Below are positions 1-7,613 of a stretch of DNA of 64,000 nt, piece by piece; the first letter of the stretch is position 1; every line of letters begins with the position of its first letter. The notes under the pieces are model-generated. The model was not told the origin of the DNA. It worked only from the letters and a program-made list of their open reading frames with translations, and made no database searches. The stretch is from positions 65,419-129,418 of the forward strand of contig JAEYCB010000003.1 in the NCBI GenBank assembly GCA_023404345.1. The letters are read 5' to 3'. Made by a program: the position numbers and the translations under genes. This DNA is from Bacillota bacterium. Its GTDB lineage: Bacteria > Bacillota > Clostridia > Christensenellales > Aristaeellaceae.

Positions 1-41
1 GCGGGACAGGCTGCCCGCTTCCGGCGGGCGGCCTGTCTCGC
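1..41. terminator. Stem-loop at the left edge, probable terminator of an upstream gene
   Basis: Arms at 1-11 and 31-41 pair in 10 of 11 positions, and an inner GC-rich stem sits between them. No strong T-run follows on either side, so the terminator role is inferred from its intergenic position. Confidence 0.35.
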
Positions 42-284
42 CGACATGTGCGGTGGATTCGGAAGCCTTGCGCAGCAAGGTTTCCCTGCGCGTTTCCCCG
101 ACCGCGCTGAACGCGACCCAAAGGCGTGAGCAAATACAAGGGCTGCGCGCGGCCAGCGCACAGAACGCCGATATTTGCGAGGAGGGGAAACGTGTTCTGT
201 CGGAAAAGATCACCGCAGGCGAGCTTTTTCGACACGCTGAAGCTCCTTAAAAGGGATAAATTGTATTCCCAGATGCATTGAACC
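42..284. other. Gene-poor stretch, nothing recognised
   Basis: A 65-codon plus-strand frame runs from 53 to 250. It has no convincing ribosome binding site and no recognisable motif, so I do not call it a gene. No RNA gene or repeat was recognised. Confidence 0.4.
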
Positions 285-827
285 CTATTTCCCATTCATC
301 CGCTTCCAGAACTGAACGCCGAATTTCATAAACGCGGCGACGTAAGCGGCCAGAAGCAGCAGGTACACCACCGTCACAAACCGGCTGAAAGGCTCTGTCC
401 GCTGTCCTTCGATGATCAGCACTGGCACGATCACCAGCAGCAAAATGGCCATGAGCGGCAGCATGCGTCCCTTGAGCACCCTCTCCATCATTTCCAGTCG
501 GGATGCGTCATCACAGAAGATTTCCGCGTCGCGCTCCGAGGCAGGCGCGGGCTTGCGGAAATAGCTGTATCCCACATAATCCTGCACATACTCCCAGCCG
601 CAGTCGCGGAACATCTGCACATATTCCTCGCGGTGCGCGCGGCCCTCCGGGTTGTAGTCCAGCCGGTACACCACCTCCTGCGGCTCGCAGCGTTCAAAGC
701 TGTACAGGCCCAGCAGCCTCACCCCTGTAAACCGCCAGCCCTCCCGGTGCCGCCGGCTCAGATATTCTTCTTCCTTTTCCCATTCGGCCACGGTAAAAAA
801 CCGAAACTCCGTCTTTCTCTCCCGCAT
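285..827 (-). CDS. DUF2812 domain membrane protein, PadR-linked
   Basis: A 180-residue protein. The first ~100 residues form a soluble domain rich in aromatic residues (FFTVAEWEKEEEYL near the start, then GWRFTGVRLLGLYSFE), which fits the DUF2812 family. Two hydrophobic segments follow at about 122-140 and 150-170, so the soluble part is probably cytosolic and anchored by a two-helix hairpin. The gene begins two bases after the stop of the padR gene, so the two form an operon. DUF2812 genes commonly sit next to PadR regulators, and the pair is thought to respond to membrane or drug stress, but the biochemical role is unknown. The family call is good; the function is open. Confidence 0.75.
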   Translation of the reverse strand: MRERKTEFRFFTVAEWEKEEEYLSRRHREGWRFTGVRLLGLYSFERCEPQEVVYRLDYNPEGRAHREEYVQMFRDCGWEYVQDYVGYSYFRKPAPASERDAEIFCDDASRLEMMERVLKGRMLPLMAILLLVIVPVLIIEGQRTEPFSRFVTVVYLLLLAAYVAAFMKFGVQFWKRMNGK

Positions 828-829
828 GC

Positions 830-1144
830 TCAGCGCGCCTCCCTCATGGTTTGATACAGCCGCTCGATTCGCTTCATCTCCAACTCCAAAACCTCCGTGC
901 CCAGCGGCGTAATCTCATAGATCCTTCGCTTTTCCTCCTCCCGGACAAAGTAGATCAGTCCGTCCTTTTCCATCTTGGACAGGCTGCCGTACATCGTGCC
1001 CGGACTTAAGCAGATTTCCCCATGGGTCAGGTCCTTCACCTTCTGCACGATGCCGTATCCGTGCTGCTGCTCACGAAGACACAGTAGAATGTAAAACCCG
1101 GTTTCCGTCATCGGCACATACACCTTGCGAATATGCGCGTCCAT
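830..1144 (-). CDS. PadR-family transcriptional regulator
   Basis: A 104-residue winged-helix repressor of the short PadR type. It starts MDAHIRKVYVPMTE; the helix-turn-helix covers roughly residues 12-60 (GFYILLCLREQQHGYGIV, then LSPGTMYGSLSKMEKDGLI), the wing is EEEKRRIYEITPLG, and a C-terminal dimerisation helix follows. A longer frame opens at 1240, but the start at 1144 is preferred because GGGAGG lies 7-8 bases upstream and the family alignment begins there. The gene leads an operon with the DUF2812 membrane protein. Tandem 15-bp repeats overlap the predicted transcription start, which suggests autorepression released by an unknown ligand. Confidence 0.85.
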   Translation of the reverse strand: MDAHIRKVYVPMTETGFYILLCLREQQHGYGIVQKVKDLTHGEICLSPGTMYGSLSKMEKDGLIYFVREEEKRRIYEITPLGTEVLELEMKRIERLYQTMREAR

Positions 1145-1160
1145 GTCGCCACACCTCCCG

Positions 1161-1225
1161 CAGTACGATGCATCGCAGTACGATGTATCGATTGAAGTAT
1201 AGCACACTCCGGGCGTAGGCGTCAA
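1161..1225 (-). promoter_or_regulatory. padR promoter with tandem 15-bp operator repeats
   Basis: On the minus strand, TTGACG (1225-1220) and TATACT (1201-1196) are spaced by 18 bases. Two direct repeats, 1161-1175 and 1176-1190, agree in 14 of 15 positions (CAGTACGATGYATCG) and each contains a near-palindromic CGATGYATCG core. They lie just downstream of the -10 box, where a bound repressor would block initiation. PadR is the obvious candidate ligand. Confidence 0.6.
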
Positions 1226-1240
1226 GCCCGACGGCATCAT

Positions 1241-1272
1241 AAAAAAGCGGGGCGCTTCGCAGGAAGCGCCCC
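1241..1272 (-). terminator. Intrinsic terminator of the 1290-1922 gene
   Basis: A perfect 10-bp GC-rich stem (1249-1258 with 1263-1272) has a 4-base loop. On the minus strand it is followed by six T residues (1246-1241). Confidence 0.85.
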
Positions 1273-1289
1273 GTCAAGTAACATAACCT

Positions 1290-1922
1290 TTACTGCATGT
1301 TGTCAATCAGCCACTGCATCAACTTGAGTGTGTTATCTATGTTGCCACCATTGGCCAACAGGCCCATCACGCAGCCTTCCGGGTTGATGCCATAGGCTGT
1401 CAATCCCGTTAGGCTGTCAGTAGGTATACCCATAAGATATTTCTTTCCGGTTTCAGGATCGGTCACATAGCCCGCGGACAGGTCGACATCGCCCGTTGAC
1501 AACGCGCCGCTTTCAATATAGGGCGTCAGCTGTGCCATAGCCCCGCCGGAAGCCAGGTTTTGAAACTGCTCCCGCTCAAGCATGTACAAATCTCCCTGCC
1601 CTGCGCTGGCCCACACCATCAGCTGCATATCGCCATAGGTCTGGTCATAGGCAATGGGTGTGAAGGTAACCTCCTCCATATCAGGAAACAGTTCAAGACG
1701 CAGCTGCTCCATCAGCGCATCCAGCTTTTCCTGTGTCTGTGAATCCACCAATCCCTGGCAGTACCATTCCACCTTGAGTTCTTCCGGACTGCGGTAGCGG
1801 GTAGTAGTATAAAGCAGGTTCCATCCGAAAACCGCCAGGCATACCAGCAGCAAATACTGCCACCAAGCGTAATGAAAATGGGTACGGATGCGTTCTCTGG
1901 TAATCGGTAGTCTCATAAGCAT
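1290..1922 (-). CDS. Membrane-anchored solute-binding-like protein, function unknown
   Basis: A 210-residue protein with a short basic N-terminus, one transmembrane segment at about 21-38 (WQYLLLVCLAVFGWNLLY) and an extracytoplasmic remainder. Phrases such as WASAGQGDLYMLEREQFQNL and AQLTPYIESGAL resemble the ligand-cleft region of extracellular solute-binding proteins. It is about half the length of a full binding protein and carries an uncleaved anchor rather than a lipobox. There is no permease beside it. ATG codons at 1922 and 1916 are both possible, with GGAGG 4 or 10 bases upstream. It ends in a strong terminator. A degenerate sensor of a small extracellular ligand is one possibility; I cannot assign a function. 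Confidence 0.6.
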   Translation of the reverse strand: MLMRLPITRERIRTHFHYAWWQYLLLVCLAVFGWNLLYTTTRYRSPEELKVEWYCQGLVDSQTQEKLDALMEQLRLELFPDMEEVTFTPIAYDQTYGDMQLMVWASAGQGDLYMLEREQFQNLASGGAMAQLTPYIESGALSTGDVDLSAGYVTDPETGKKYLMGIPTDSLTGLTAYGINPEGCVMGLLANGGNIDNTLKLMQWLIDNMQ

Positions 1923-2034
1923 TCATCCTCCGGACGGGCGAGCATGCATTCTTCGCGTGTTGCGCGAGCATTTGCGTTAGCATAGCACAAGCGCCGGCTT
2001 TTTTCAAGGCTCATTGCCCATCCCAGTGGCAGAC

Positions 2035-2061
2035 GCCCCGGCGGATATATGCCGCCGGGGC
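2035..2061 (-). terminator. GC-rich stem-loop downstream of the CE4 deacetylase gene
   Basis: A 10-bp stem (2035-2044 with 2052-2061) closes a 7-base loop just after the stop at 2073. There is no clear T-run, so termination is only probable. Confidence 0.5.
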
Positions 2062-2072
2062 GCGCGGTTTCG

Positions 2073-2924
2073 TCAGTTCTGGCATTCCATCCAGCGCAGC
2101 ACTTCCTCTGTGGTCAAAAATCCGGACCGGTTCAACCGCCCCATCAGATAAAGGCAGCCAGCGTCACGGCTGAGGCGGTTCACATGCTCCTCACTGGTCA
2201 GGGTGGCCAGCATGCCCTGCCGCTTTAAAATAGGTTCGGCCAAGGGTTCGAGGCTTCCATAGGGATAGGCAAAAACCGGCTGAACCGGCACACCGGCCGT
2301 CGAACATAAATCCGTCATCTTCTGCAGGTCCTCCAGCACCACTCGTTCATATTCCTCCTCACTTTCGCAGGACAGCCGCGCCAGGCCGGACCGCCGGCAA
2401 TAGACGTGCAGGTCCGCCGAATGGCTGATCAGCTCTACAAGCCCGCAATCCACCGCCTGCTTCAGTTCCTCCCAACTCATAAACGAGGCACACGTTTCAT
2501 GGCTTGCCTCCTCCGCCTGACGCCCGATGACCGATACGGCCGCGGGCACCTGATGCTCTTGCAGCAATGGAAGCGCCCCGGTAAAAAAGCTGCGGTATCC
2601 GTCGTCAAAAACCAACACCACCGGTTTTTCGGGCAATTCGCTCCCATCAAGCACATAACCCAGCACCGCCGATAGGGGTACAGGTGTGAAACCGTGTTCC
2701 TTAAAAGCAATCAGGTCCTGTTCCAGCTGTTCCACAGACAGGGTGTAATCATCCTGTTCCAAAGGATTGTGGGTAAGATCATGGTACATCACAATGGGCA
2801 GGCGCAGGCCCTCTTCCTGCGCACAGGCCACCGTGCTTCCTGCCGTGAACAAAAGCGCCGCCAGTGCCGCTACCACAATCGTTAAAAACAGCATCATTCC
2901 GCAAAAACCTTTTGCATGAAACAT
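2073..2924 (-). CDS. Exported polysaccharide deacetylase (NodB/CE4 family)
   Basis: A 283-residue protein with an N-terminal hydrophobic signal or anchor (about residues 9-34, ending near TVACAQ) and a NodB homology domain. Visible motifs are VFDDGY (FDDG at 106-109, catalytic base and metal Asp) and SHSADLH (His168 and His173), which is the metal-binding pattern of CE4 deacetylases of the IcaB/PgaB-like type. AYPYGS near residue 236 fits the conserved motif 3. It would remove N-acetyl groups from an extracellular aminosugar polymer. It lies 37 bases after a processive GT2 gene on the same strand, so the two probably make and modify one exopolysaccharide. The exact substrate (poly-GlcNAc or peptidoglycan) is not shown by the sequence. 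Confidence 0.85.
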   Translation of the reverse strand: MFHAKGFCGMMLFLTIVVAALAALLFTAGSTVACAQEEGLRLPIVMYHDLTHNPLEQDDYTLSVEQLEQDLIAFKEHGFTPVPLSAVLGYVLDGSELPEKPVVLVFDDGYRSFFTGALPLLQEHQVPAAVSVIGRQAEEASHETCASFMSWEELKQAVDCGLVELISHSADLHVYCRRSGLARLSCESEEEYERVVLEDLQKMTDLCSTAGVPVQPVFAYPYGSLEPLAEPILKRQGMLATLTSEEHVNRLSRDAGCLYLMGRLNRSGFLTTEEVLRWMECQN

Positions 2925-2961
2925 ATCATTTCCTTCTTTCCATAAAAATCAGTCCGAATCG

Positions 2962-4242
2962 TCACGTTTTCCAGCGCACCCGGCACCCCAGCAGCGCGCG
3001 GGCGTATCCGTCCAGCGAGCAGAGGGACTGCACCGGCTGAAACAGCACGGCAAAGCAGAGCAGTCCGGCGACGCTGTTTTTCACGTGCACACCGGCAACC
3101 CGGTGCTGAAAGGCGTACACGCTGGCCATGACAACCGCCAGGGCCGGCAGTGTCAAAAGCGTCGCACCGCCCGCCAGCCAGGGCATGCCCAGCAGTGCCA
3201 GCACAATGCCCACCAGAAAGCCGAACACATACGCCAGATCAAGATAGAGAACCGACAGGTTCAGCGCCTCAAAGTAGCCTCCATACAGCGTAGGTTGCTG
3301 CCAGGGTTTTACCGCATGCAGCCCCTCAAACATTCCCCTGGCCCAGCGTGCGCGCTGGCGCCAGAGGCCGCGCAGGGGGCGGGGTACCACTGTAAACTCT
3401 ATCGCCCGCGGCTCATAGAGAGATAGACGGCCCAAGGCCAACAGCCGGTAGGTAAGCACGATGTCCTCGCCCGCTCCCTGCGTCCATCCGCCGATCTGTC
3501 TCACTGCGTGCGTTTCATAGGCGCTGAAGGCCCCCTGGGCCACCAAAGTCACGCCATAGCTTCCCTGATAGCGCTTCACGGCAGCAATGCTGATCAGGTA
3601 ATCGTATATCTGCATCCTTCCCACCCAACTGTCCGTGCCGGCGGCCAGCAGGTTGCCCGCCACACAGGCAGCCCCGCTGCTTTCCCTTCTAGCCAGAATC
3701 GCTGCCAGCGCATTTTCTTCCAGCAGCGTATCTGCGTCCACGGTCACGAAAGCATCGGTACGGATGTGTGCCAGTCCCTCGTTTAGGGCGTTGGCCTTAC
3801 CCGCTGCAGGGCACGATATCAGACGGATCATGCGGTCCGGGCGTACGAGTGATTGTTCCGCGCTTTCGATCTCCTGCCGGGTATGGTCGTCAGATCCATT
3901 ATCTACGCAGAGTATTTCAACGGGGGCCGCATAGCGCTGTGCCACCACGGCTTCTATGGTACGATAAATGGTTTTCTCCCCGTTTCGGGCACATATGAGC
4001 ACGCTGACGGGAGCCGCCTTATCCTGCGGAGCGGTCGAGGGCCGGGCATGCATCATATTGGATAGAAACATGGCGCTGGTCAGATAGCCCGGCAGAAGCG
4101 CGATTCCCATGACCACCCATACGGTGTAGCACCATGGCAGTCTCTGCGCTGCCTCCCGGACCCAATATCCGGCAATAACGGAGAATAGCAGCAGCCATGT
4201 CAGCGCGCCCGCGGTGCTGATAACAAATGCTCGCCGCTTCAT
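2962..4242 (-). CDS. Processive membrane glycosyltransferase, family GT2 (PgaC/IcaA-like)
   Basis: A 426-residue integral membrane protein. Two N-terminal transmembrane segments lie at about 8-26 and 39-58, a GT2 catalytic domain at about 77-305, and three or four more membrane segments follow. Catalytic signatures are VDNGS (Asp114), the nucleotide-binding DAD at 169-171, the base motif GED at 258-260, and QRARW at 296-300, which marks processive beta-glycan synthases. The start at 4242 is chosen because GGGAGGG lies 5 bases upstream; an in-frame extension to 4383 lacks this. With the CE4 deacetylase directly downstream it resembles the synthase/deacetylase core of PNAG-type exopolysaccharide systems, but accessory ica/pga genes are absent and the polymer is unproven. 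Confidence 0.85.
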   Translation of the reverse strand: MKRRAFVISTAGALTWLLLFSVIAGYWVREAAQRLPWCYTVWVVMGIALLPGYLTSAMFLSNMMHARPSTAPQDKAAPVSVLICARNGEKTIYRTIEAVVAQRYAAPVEILCVDNGSDDHTRQEIESAEQSLVRPDRMIRLISCPAAGKANALNEGLAHIRTDAFVTVDADTLLEENALAAILARRESSGAACVAGNLLAAGTDSWVGRMQIYDYLISIAAVKRYQGSYGVTLVAQGAFSAYETHAVRQIGGWTQGAGEDIVLTYRLLALGRLSLYEPRAIEFTVVPRPLRGLWRQRARWARGMFEGLHAVKPWQQPTLYGGYFEALNLSVLYLDLAYVFGFLVGIVLALLGMPWLAGGATLLTLPALAVVMASVYAFQHRVAGVHVKNSVAGLLCFAVLFQPVQSLCSLDGYARALLGCRVRWKT

Positions 4243-4383
4243 AATAACCCTCCCACGCATCCTATGGCGGCAGGCCACCAAGCGTTCAGCTTTTTTCCGC
4301 GTCCATGCCTTCTCCACGGGAGCAAAACATACCGCTGTGGCATAGGATGCCTGGGGACCATTCCCCAGAAGGAGGTAACACAC

Positions 4384-5760
4384 ATGGGTGTTACAAATTC
4401 AAATAAAGTCATCAGTACGGACCGTATCGCCTGCGACGGATCTCTCCGTGTAACGCTGGCACTGACGGCCGCTCCCGATATTTTGACCAATCCCACCGAC
4501 ATCGTGCTGGCGCTGGACCGCTCCGGCAGCATGGCCGGCGAGCCGTTGGCCAATGTGAAACTGGGTGCAAAAACGTTTATAGATATCATTGAAAACGCCA
4601 CCGGCGGTTCCGGACAAATCGGCTCAGGCAGCCGCATCGGCGTGATGAGCTTTGCCACCGCCGCCACGACCGACACGCAGCTCATCACCTCCGTCGATGC
4701 GCTCAAAACTGCCGTGGACGCGAGGGCGTCCGGCGGAAGTACCAACCACGCCGACGCCTTTGAAAAGGCGACGCAATTGTTCGACCCCCAGTCGAGCAAT
4801 GCCAGGGTGATTGTGATGTTTACCGACGGCAACACGACCGTTGGTTTGCCGCCCGCCCCGGTAGCTGCCGCGGCCCGCGCGCAGGGCATCATCATCTACT
4901 GTATCGGGCTGATCGGCTCAGACGGTCTGGATGTGAATGCCCTGAACGAATGGGCCACCGATCCCGATGCGTCCCACGTGGCAGTGACGCCCGATGCCGC
5001 GGATCTGGAGGCTCTCTTTGCCGAGTTGGCAGCCAACATCTCCAAGACAGGCGCCACCGATATCGTCATCAACGAGGTTCTTAATCCTGAGTTTGTCATT
5101 ACCAGCCTGAATGATCCCACCCGCGGGTCCGCCTCCACGCTGGATTCGCATACCATTCGGTGGACCATTCCAGCCCTGGGTGTGACCGCCAGCGAAAGCG
5201 CCGCACTGGAATTTTTCATCCGGCACGAAAGCCAGGAGCCGGGTGAAAAGCTGGTGAATGAATCCATTGAATATACCGACGCCGAGGGGAATCTGGTGGT
5301 TTTCCCCAAGCCGACGGTGACGGTGGACTGCGACGTGGTGGTACAGCCCGACCCGTGCCCCGTGCCCATAGATCTGACCGCAGAGAGCTGCAAGGCTACG
5401 GTGCTCGTGGATATGGGAGATGTGTACCTGGAATCCCAGGGACGCATTGTTCAACTGGACGTGACGGTGAAAAACGTATGTCCGGGCAAACGGGTGGCGC
5501 TTGCCGCCATTTTGACCGAGGTAGATGAAAATGGAATGGAGTACCAGCGCGGCATGAAGGTGATGACCCTGCCCGCCCACAGCTCCCCCACCTGCCGGGA
5601 TGTGCGGGTCAAGTGCATCAAATTCGTGGTGCCTGAGGGCCTGGACGTATCGGGCGGTTCGCCGGTTTCGCTGTGCAATCCACGCAGCTTCAAGGCACGT
5701 TTCCTGGCAAACGTCATCGACACCGATTACCGCTGCTGCGAGTCCCTTGTGACCGAGTAA
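4384..5760 (+). CDS. von Willebrand factor A domain protein, cytosolic, function unknown
   Basis: A 458-residue protein. A vWA fold covers about residues 38-225 with a MIDAS motif LDRSGSM (DxSxS) and a later MFTDGNTT strand-loop carrying the expected Asp. After it come a beta-rich, DUF11-like segment (about 225-320) and a C-terminal domain with many Cys residues (for example CPVP, NVCPGKR, SPTCRDVRVKC, DYRCCES). No signal peptide or membrane segment is visible. The start at 4384 is set by AAGGAGGT at 4369-4376; the frame is open further upstream without such a site. The gene is alone on its strand, divergent from the GT2 gene. Cys-rich vWA proteins of this shape occur in Clostridia; a spore or assembly role is possible but I see no evidence. 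Confidence 0.75.
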   Translation: MGVTNSNKVISTDRIACDGSLRVTLALTAAPDILTNPTDIVLALDRSGSMAGEPLANVKLGAKTFIDIIENATGGSGQIGSGSRIGVMSFATAATTDTQLITSVDALKTAVDARASGGSTNHADAFEKATQLFDPQSSNARVIVMFTDGNTTVGLPPAPVAAAARAQGIIIYCIGLIGSDGLDVNALNEWATDPDASHVAVTPDAADLEALFAELAANISKTGATDIVINEVLNPEFVITSLNDPTRGSASTLDSHTIRWTIPALGVTASESAALEFFIRHESQEPGEKLVNESIEYTDAEGNLVVFPKPTVTVDCDVVVQPDPCPVPIDLTAESCKATVLVDMGDVYLESQGRIVQLDVTVKNVCPGKRVALAAILTEVDENGMEYQRGMKVMTLPAHSSPTCRDVRVKCIKFVVPEGLDVSGGSPVSLCNPRSFKARFLANVIDTDYRCCESLVTE

Positions 5761-5770
5761 GCGCAAAACG

Positions 5771-5793
5771 CCCGCCGCCCGATGGGCGGCGGG
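5771..5793. terminator. Stem-loop shared by the convergent vWA and noc-like genes
   Basis: A perfect 10-bp stem (5771-5780 with 5784-5793) has a 3-base loop. On the minus strand it runs into CGTTTTG, so it works best as a terminator for the minus-strand noc-like gene, but it also lies right after the plus-strand vWA stop. Confidence 0.7.
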
Positions 5794-5848
5794 TACATAA
5801 ACCATTTCTCTGAAAGAGGCTGCGGATGAACCCGTTTTCACCGCGTCT

Positions 5849-6613
5849 TTATTTTTTACCCAGCCGTGCGGCGGCATGCACCGGCATATCAATACGTACC
5901 TGTGCGACGCGCTGCCCCACGCTCACCTGCATACAGGCATCCAGCCCCGCATCGCGCATCTGTTCCACCACACCGCGGATAGCGTTGACATACAGGCGAT
6001 AGTCGCGGATCAGCGGCTTCATATGCCTGCCGCCCGCCAAAGGCACCGGCATGCGGGACAGCACGTCGCTGACCAGCCGCTCGGTGTCCGGCACGCTCAG
6101 TTCTTCCTCAATTACATGCCTGAGCACGCGCAGACGCCCCTGAATGCCTGGCACACGCAAAAGTGCCTGAGCATACCCCTCGCACAGACCGTGCTCACGC
6201 AGCAGCTTCATCGCCTCGTCGCCCAGGTTCAAAAGGCGCAGCTTTTTGCGGATGGTGGCCGGCGTTCGCCCGATGCGTGCGGCCAGCTCCTTGGGGTCCA
6301 TGCCGGTGGCCAGCAGCGCGCGGTATTCCTCCGCTTCGTCCAGATATTGCAGGCTGCCACGCATCAGCTGATCCAACAGCCGCGCCACACGCCTTTCCAT
6401 GCATTCCGCAGGGCAAGTAACCGCATCTACGCAGGCCTGGCCCGCATCCCGCATGCGCCGCAGGGTGTTAAGGCCTCCCACTAGGGTGTAGCGCCCATCC
6501 GGACGCTGGGACAGTACCACCGCGCCATCGGGCGCACCCTCCGCGCTTTCTTCCCAGGGTTCCACGATCTCTCCGATGGGTACCCATCGTACCTGATTGG
6601 CCGCCGCTTGCAT
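5849..6613 (-). CDS. Noc/ParB-like DNA-binding protein with altered CTP-binding motif
   Basis: A 254-residue ParB-family protein: an N-terminal ParB/Srx-like domain (about 8-90), a helix-turn-helix (LAARIGRTPATIRKKLRLLNL, about 109-129) and a C-terminal dimerisation region. It sits next to rsmG as noc does in many Firmicutes, where Noc binds DNA and membrane to keep division off the nucleoid. Oddly, the GERRxRA box that binds CTP in ParB/Noc is replaced here by GGLNTLRR (46-53), and the recognisable amphipathic N-terminus of Noc is missing. AAAGGAGG lies 7 bases before the ATG. It may be a diverged Noc or a degenerate ParB paralogue that no longer acts as a CTP switch. Confidence 0.75.
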   Translation of the reverse strand: MQAAANQVRWVPIGEIVEPWEESAEGAPDGAVVLSQRPDGRYTLVGGLNTLRRMRDAGQACVDAVTCPAECMERRVARLLDQLMRGSLQYLDEAEEYRALLATGMDPKELAARIGRTPATIRKKLRLLNLGDEAMKLLREHGLCEGYAQALLRVPGIQGRLRVLRHVIEEELSVPDTERLVSDVLSRMPVPLAGGRHMKPLIRDYRLYVNAIRGVVEQMRDAGLDACMQVSVGQRVAQVRIDMPVHAAARLGKK

Positions 6614-6768
6614 CTAACGGCCTCCTTTGCTCAACGGATCGGACGCGCCCTGAGGCCGCTCATGCCCTCCCCCTTGACATGCGGGGCCTCGAGGGCGCGC
6701 CCATGCCTATGTCATTCCTCCCCCGCAGGCTGCTTTCCTGCACTGCAGAGGCCGGAACCGTTCGACAT

Positions 6769-6804
6769 AAAAAGCCGCGGCGCGCCCGAAAAAAAGCGCG
6801 CCGC
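6769..6804 (-). terminator. Intrinsic terminator after rsmG
   Basis: A perfect 9-bp stem (6777-6785 with 6796-6804) is followed on the minus strand by GGCTTTTT. It closes the radC-ydcF-rsmG transcript before the noc-like gene. Confidence 0.8.
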
Positions 6805-6824
6805 GTGCCATATCTTGACCCTTT

Positions 6825-7613
6825 TTATCCCTTTGTATTCCCTGTCCCCAATGGAGAACGGCCGGGCGTGCCGGCTTTCCGGGGATATTGTCGAACGGTT
6901 TTTTCCTCCTTCCGGCAGGCAACCACGATATGCCGCCAGTCCGGTTGTCCCGGAACGGTTACCGGCAGCGCCTCCAGCGCGCCGCCGCCAAGCATCCGCG
7001 CGGCCCGGCCGCCCGCCTCCAGCTCGTCCTGGGCAGCGGGGCCCTTGTAGCAGAGCATACGCCCGCCCACCGCCACAAAGGGCAGCAGCAGCTCGCACAG
7101 CACCGGCAGCGGAGCCACCGCCCGCGCCACGGCCAGATCATAGCGTTCGCGGTGTTCCGGAGCGCGCGCGCCATCCTCGGCCCGCGCATGCACAAGGCGT
7201 ACATTAGTCAGTCCCAGCTCCTCCACCACCGCCGAGAGAAAGGAGATTCGCTTCTGAAGCGCGTCTAGCAGGGTCACCCGCAGGTCAGGCCGCGCAATCG
7301 CCAGCGGCAGGCCGGGAAAGCCCGCTCCACTTCCCACGTCAATCAGACGTGCGCCATGCGTAAACACCCCTTCCAGCCGGAGGGGAGCCAAAGAATCCAG
7401 ATAATGCCGGTGGAGCGCCACCGCAAAATCCGTATCCCCGGTCAGGTTCATGCGGGTGTTCCATTCGCACAACAGCCGGTGATAGCGCGCAAGGCGCGCC
7501 GGTGCAGCGGCATCTGCACCCAGGCCATCCAGGCTCTGCGCCAGCTCGGCCTCCCATGCATCCAAGTTTACAGCTTCAGCCCCAGGTATTTCACGCCCCA
7601 GTATTTCACCCAT
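6825..7613 (-). CDS. rsmG: 16S rRNA (guanine-527-N7) methyltransferase RsmG
   Basis: A 262-residue SAM-dependent methyltransferase that modifies G527 of 16S rRNA. The SAM motif DVGSGAGFPGLPLAI, the acidic end of strand 2 (VTLLDALQKR), the motif YDLAVARAVAPL and the family-typical C-terminal tail YPRKAGTPGRSPLG are all present, and length is slightly above the usual 240. The ATG at 7613 makes a 46-base overlap with the upstream ydcF-like gene. A TTG at 7565, just after that gene's stop, would give a normal-length protein, so the true start may be there. It is third in a radC-ydcF-rsmG operon ending in a terminator. Confidence 0.93.
   Translation of the reverse strand: MGEILGREIPGAEAVNLDAWEAELAQSLDGLGADAAAPARLARYHRLLCEWNTRMNLTGDTDFAVALHRHYLDSLAPLRLEGVFTHGARLIDVGSGAGFPGLPLAIARPDLRVTLLDALQKRISFLSAVVEELGLTNVRLVHARAEDGARAPEHRERYDLAVARAVAPLPVLCELLLPFVAVGGRMLCYKGPAAQDELEAGGRAARMLGGGALEALPVTVPGQPDWRHIVVACRKEEKTVRQYPRKAGTPGRSPLGTGNTKG

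Noticed and set aside
53..250. 65-codon frame at the left edge
   Set aside because: No ribosome site, no motif, and flanked by a hairpin; could be a remnant but cannot be supported.
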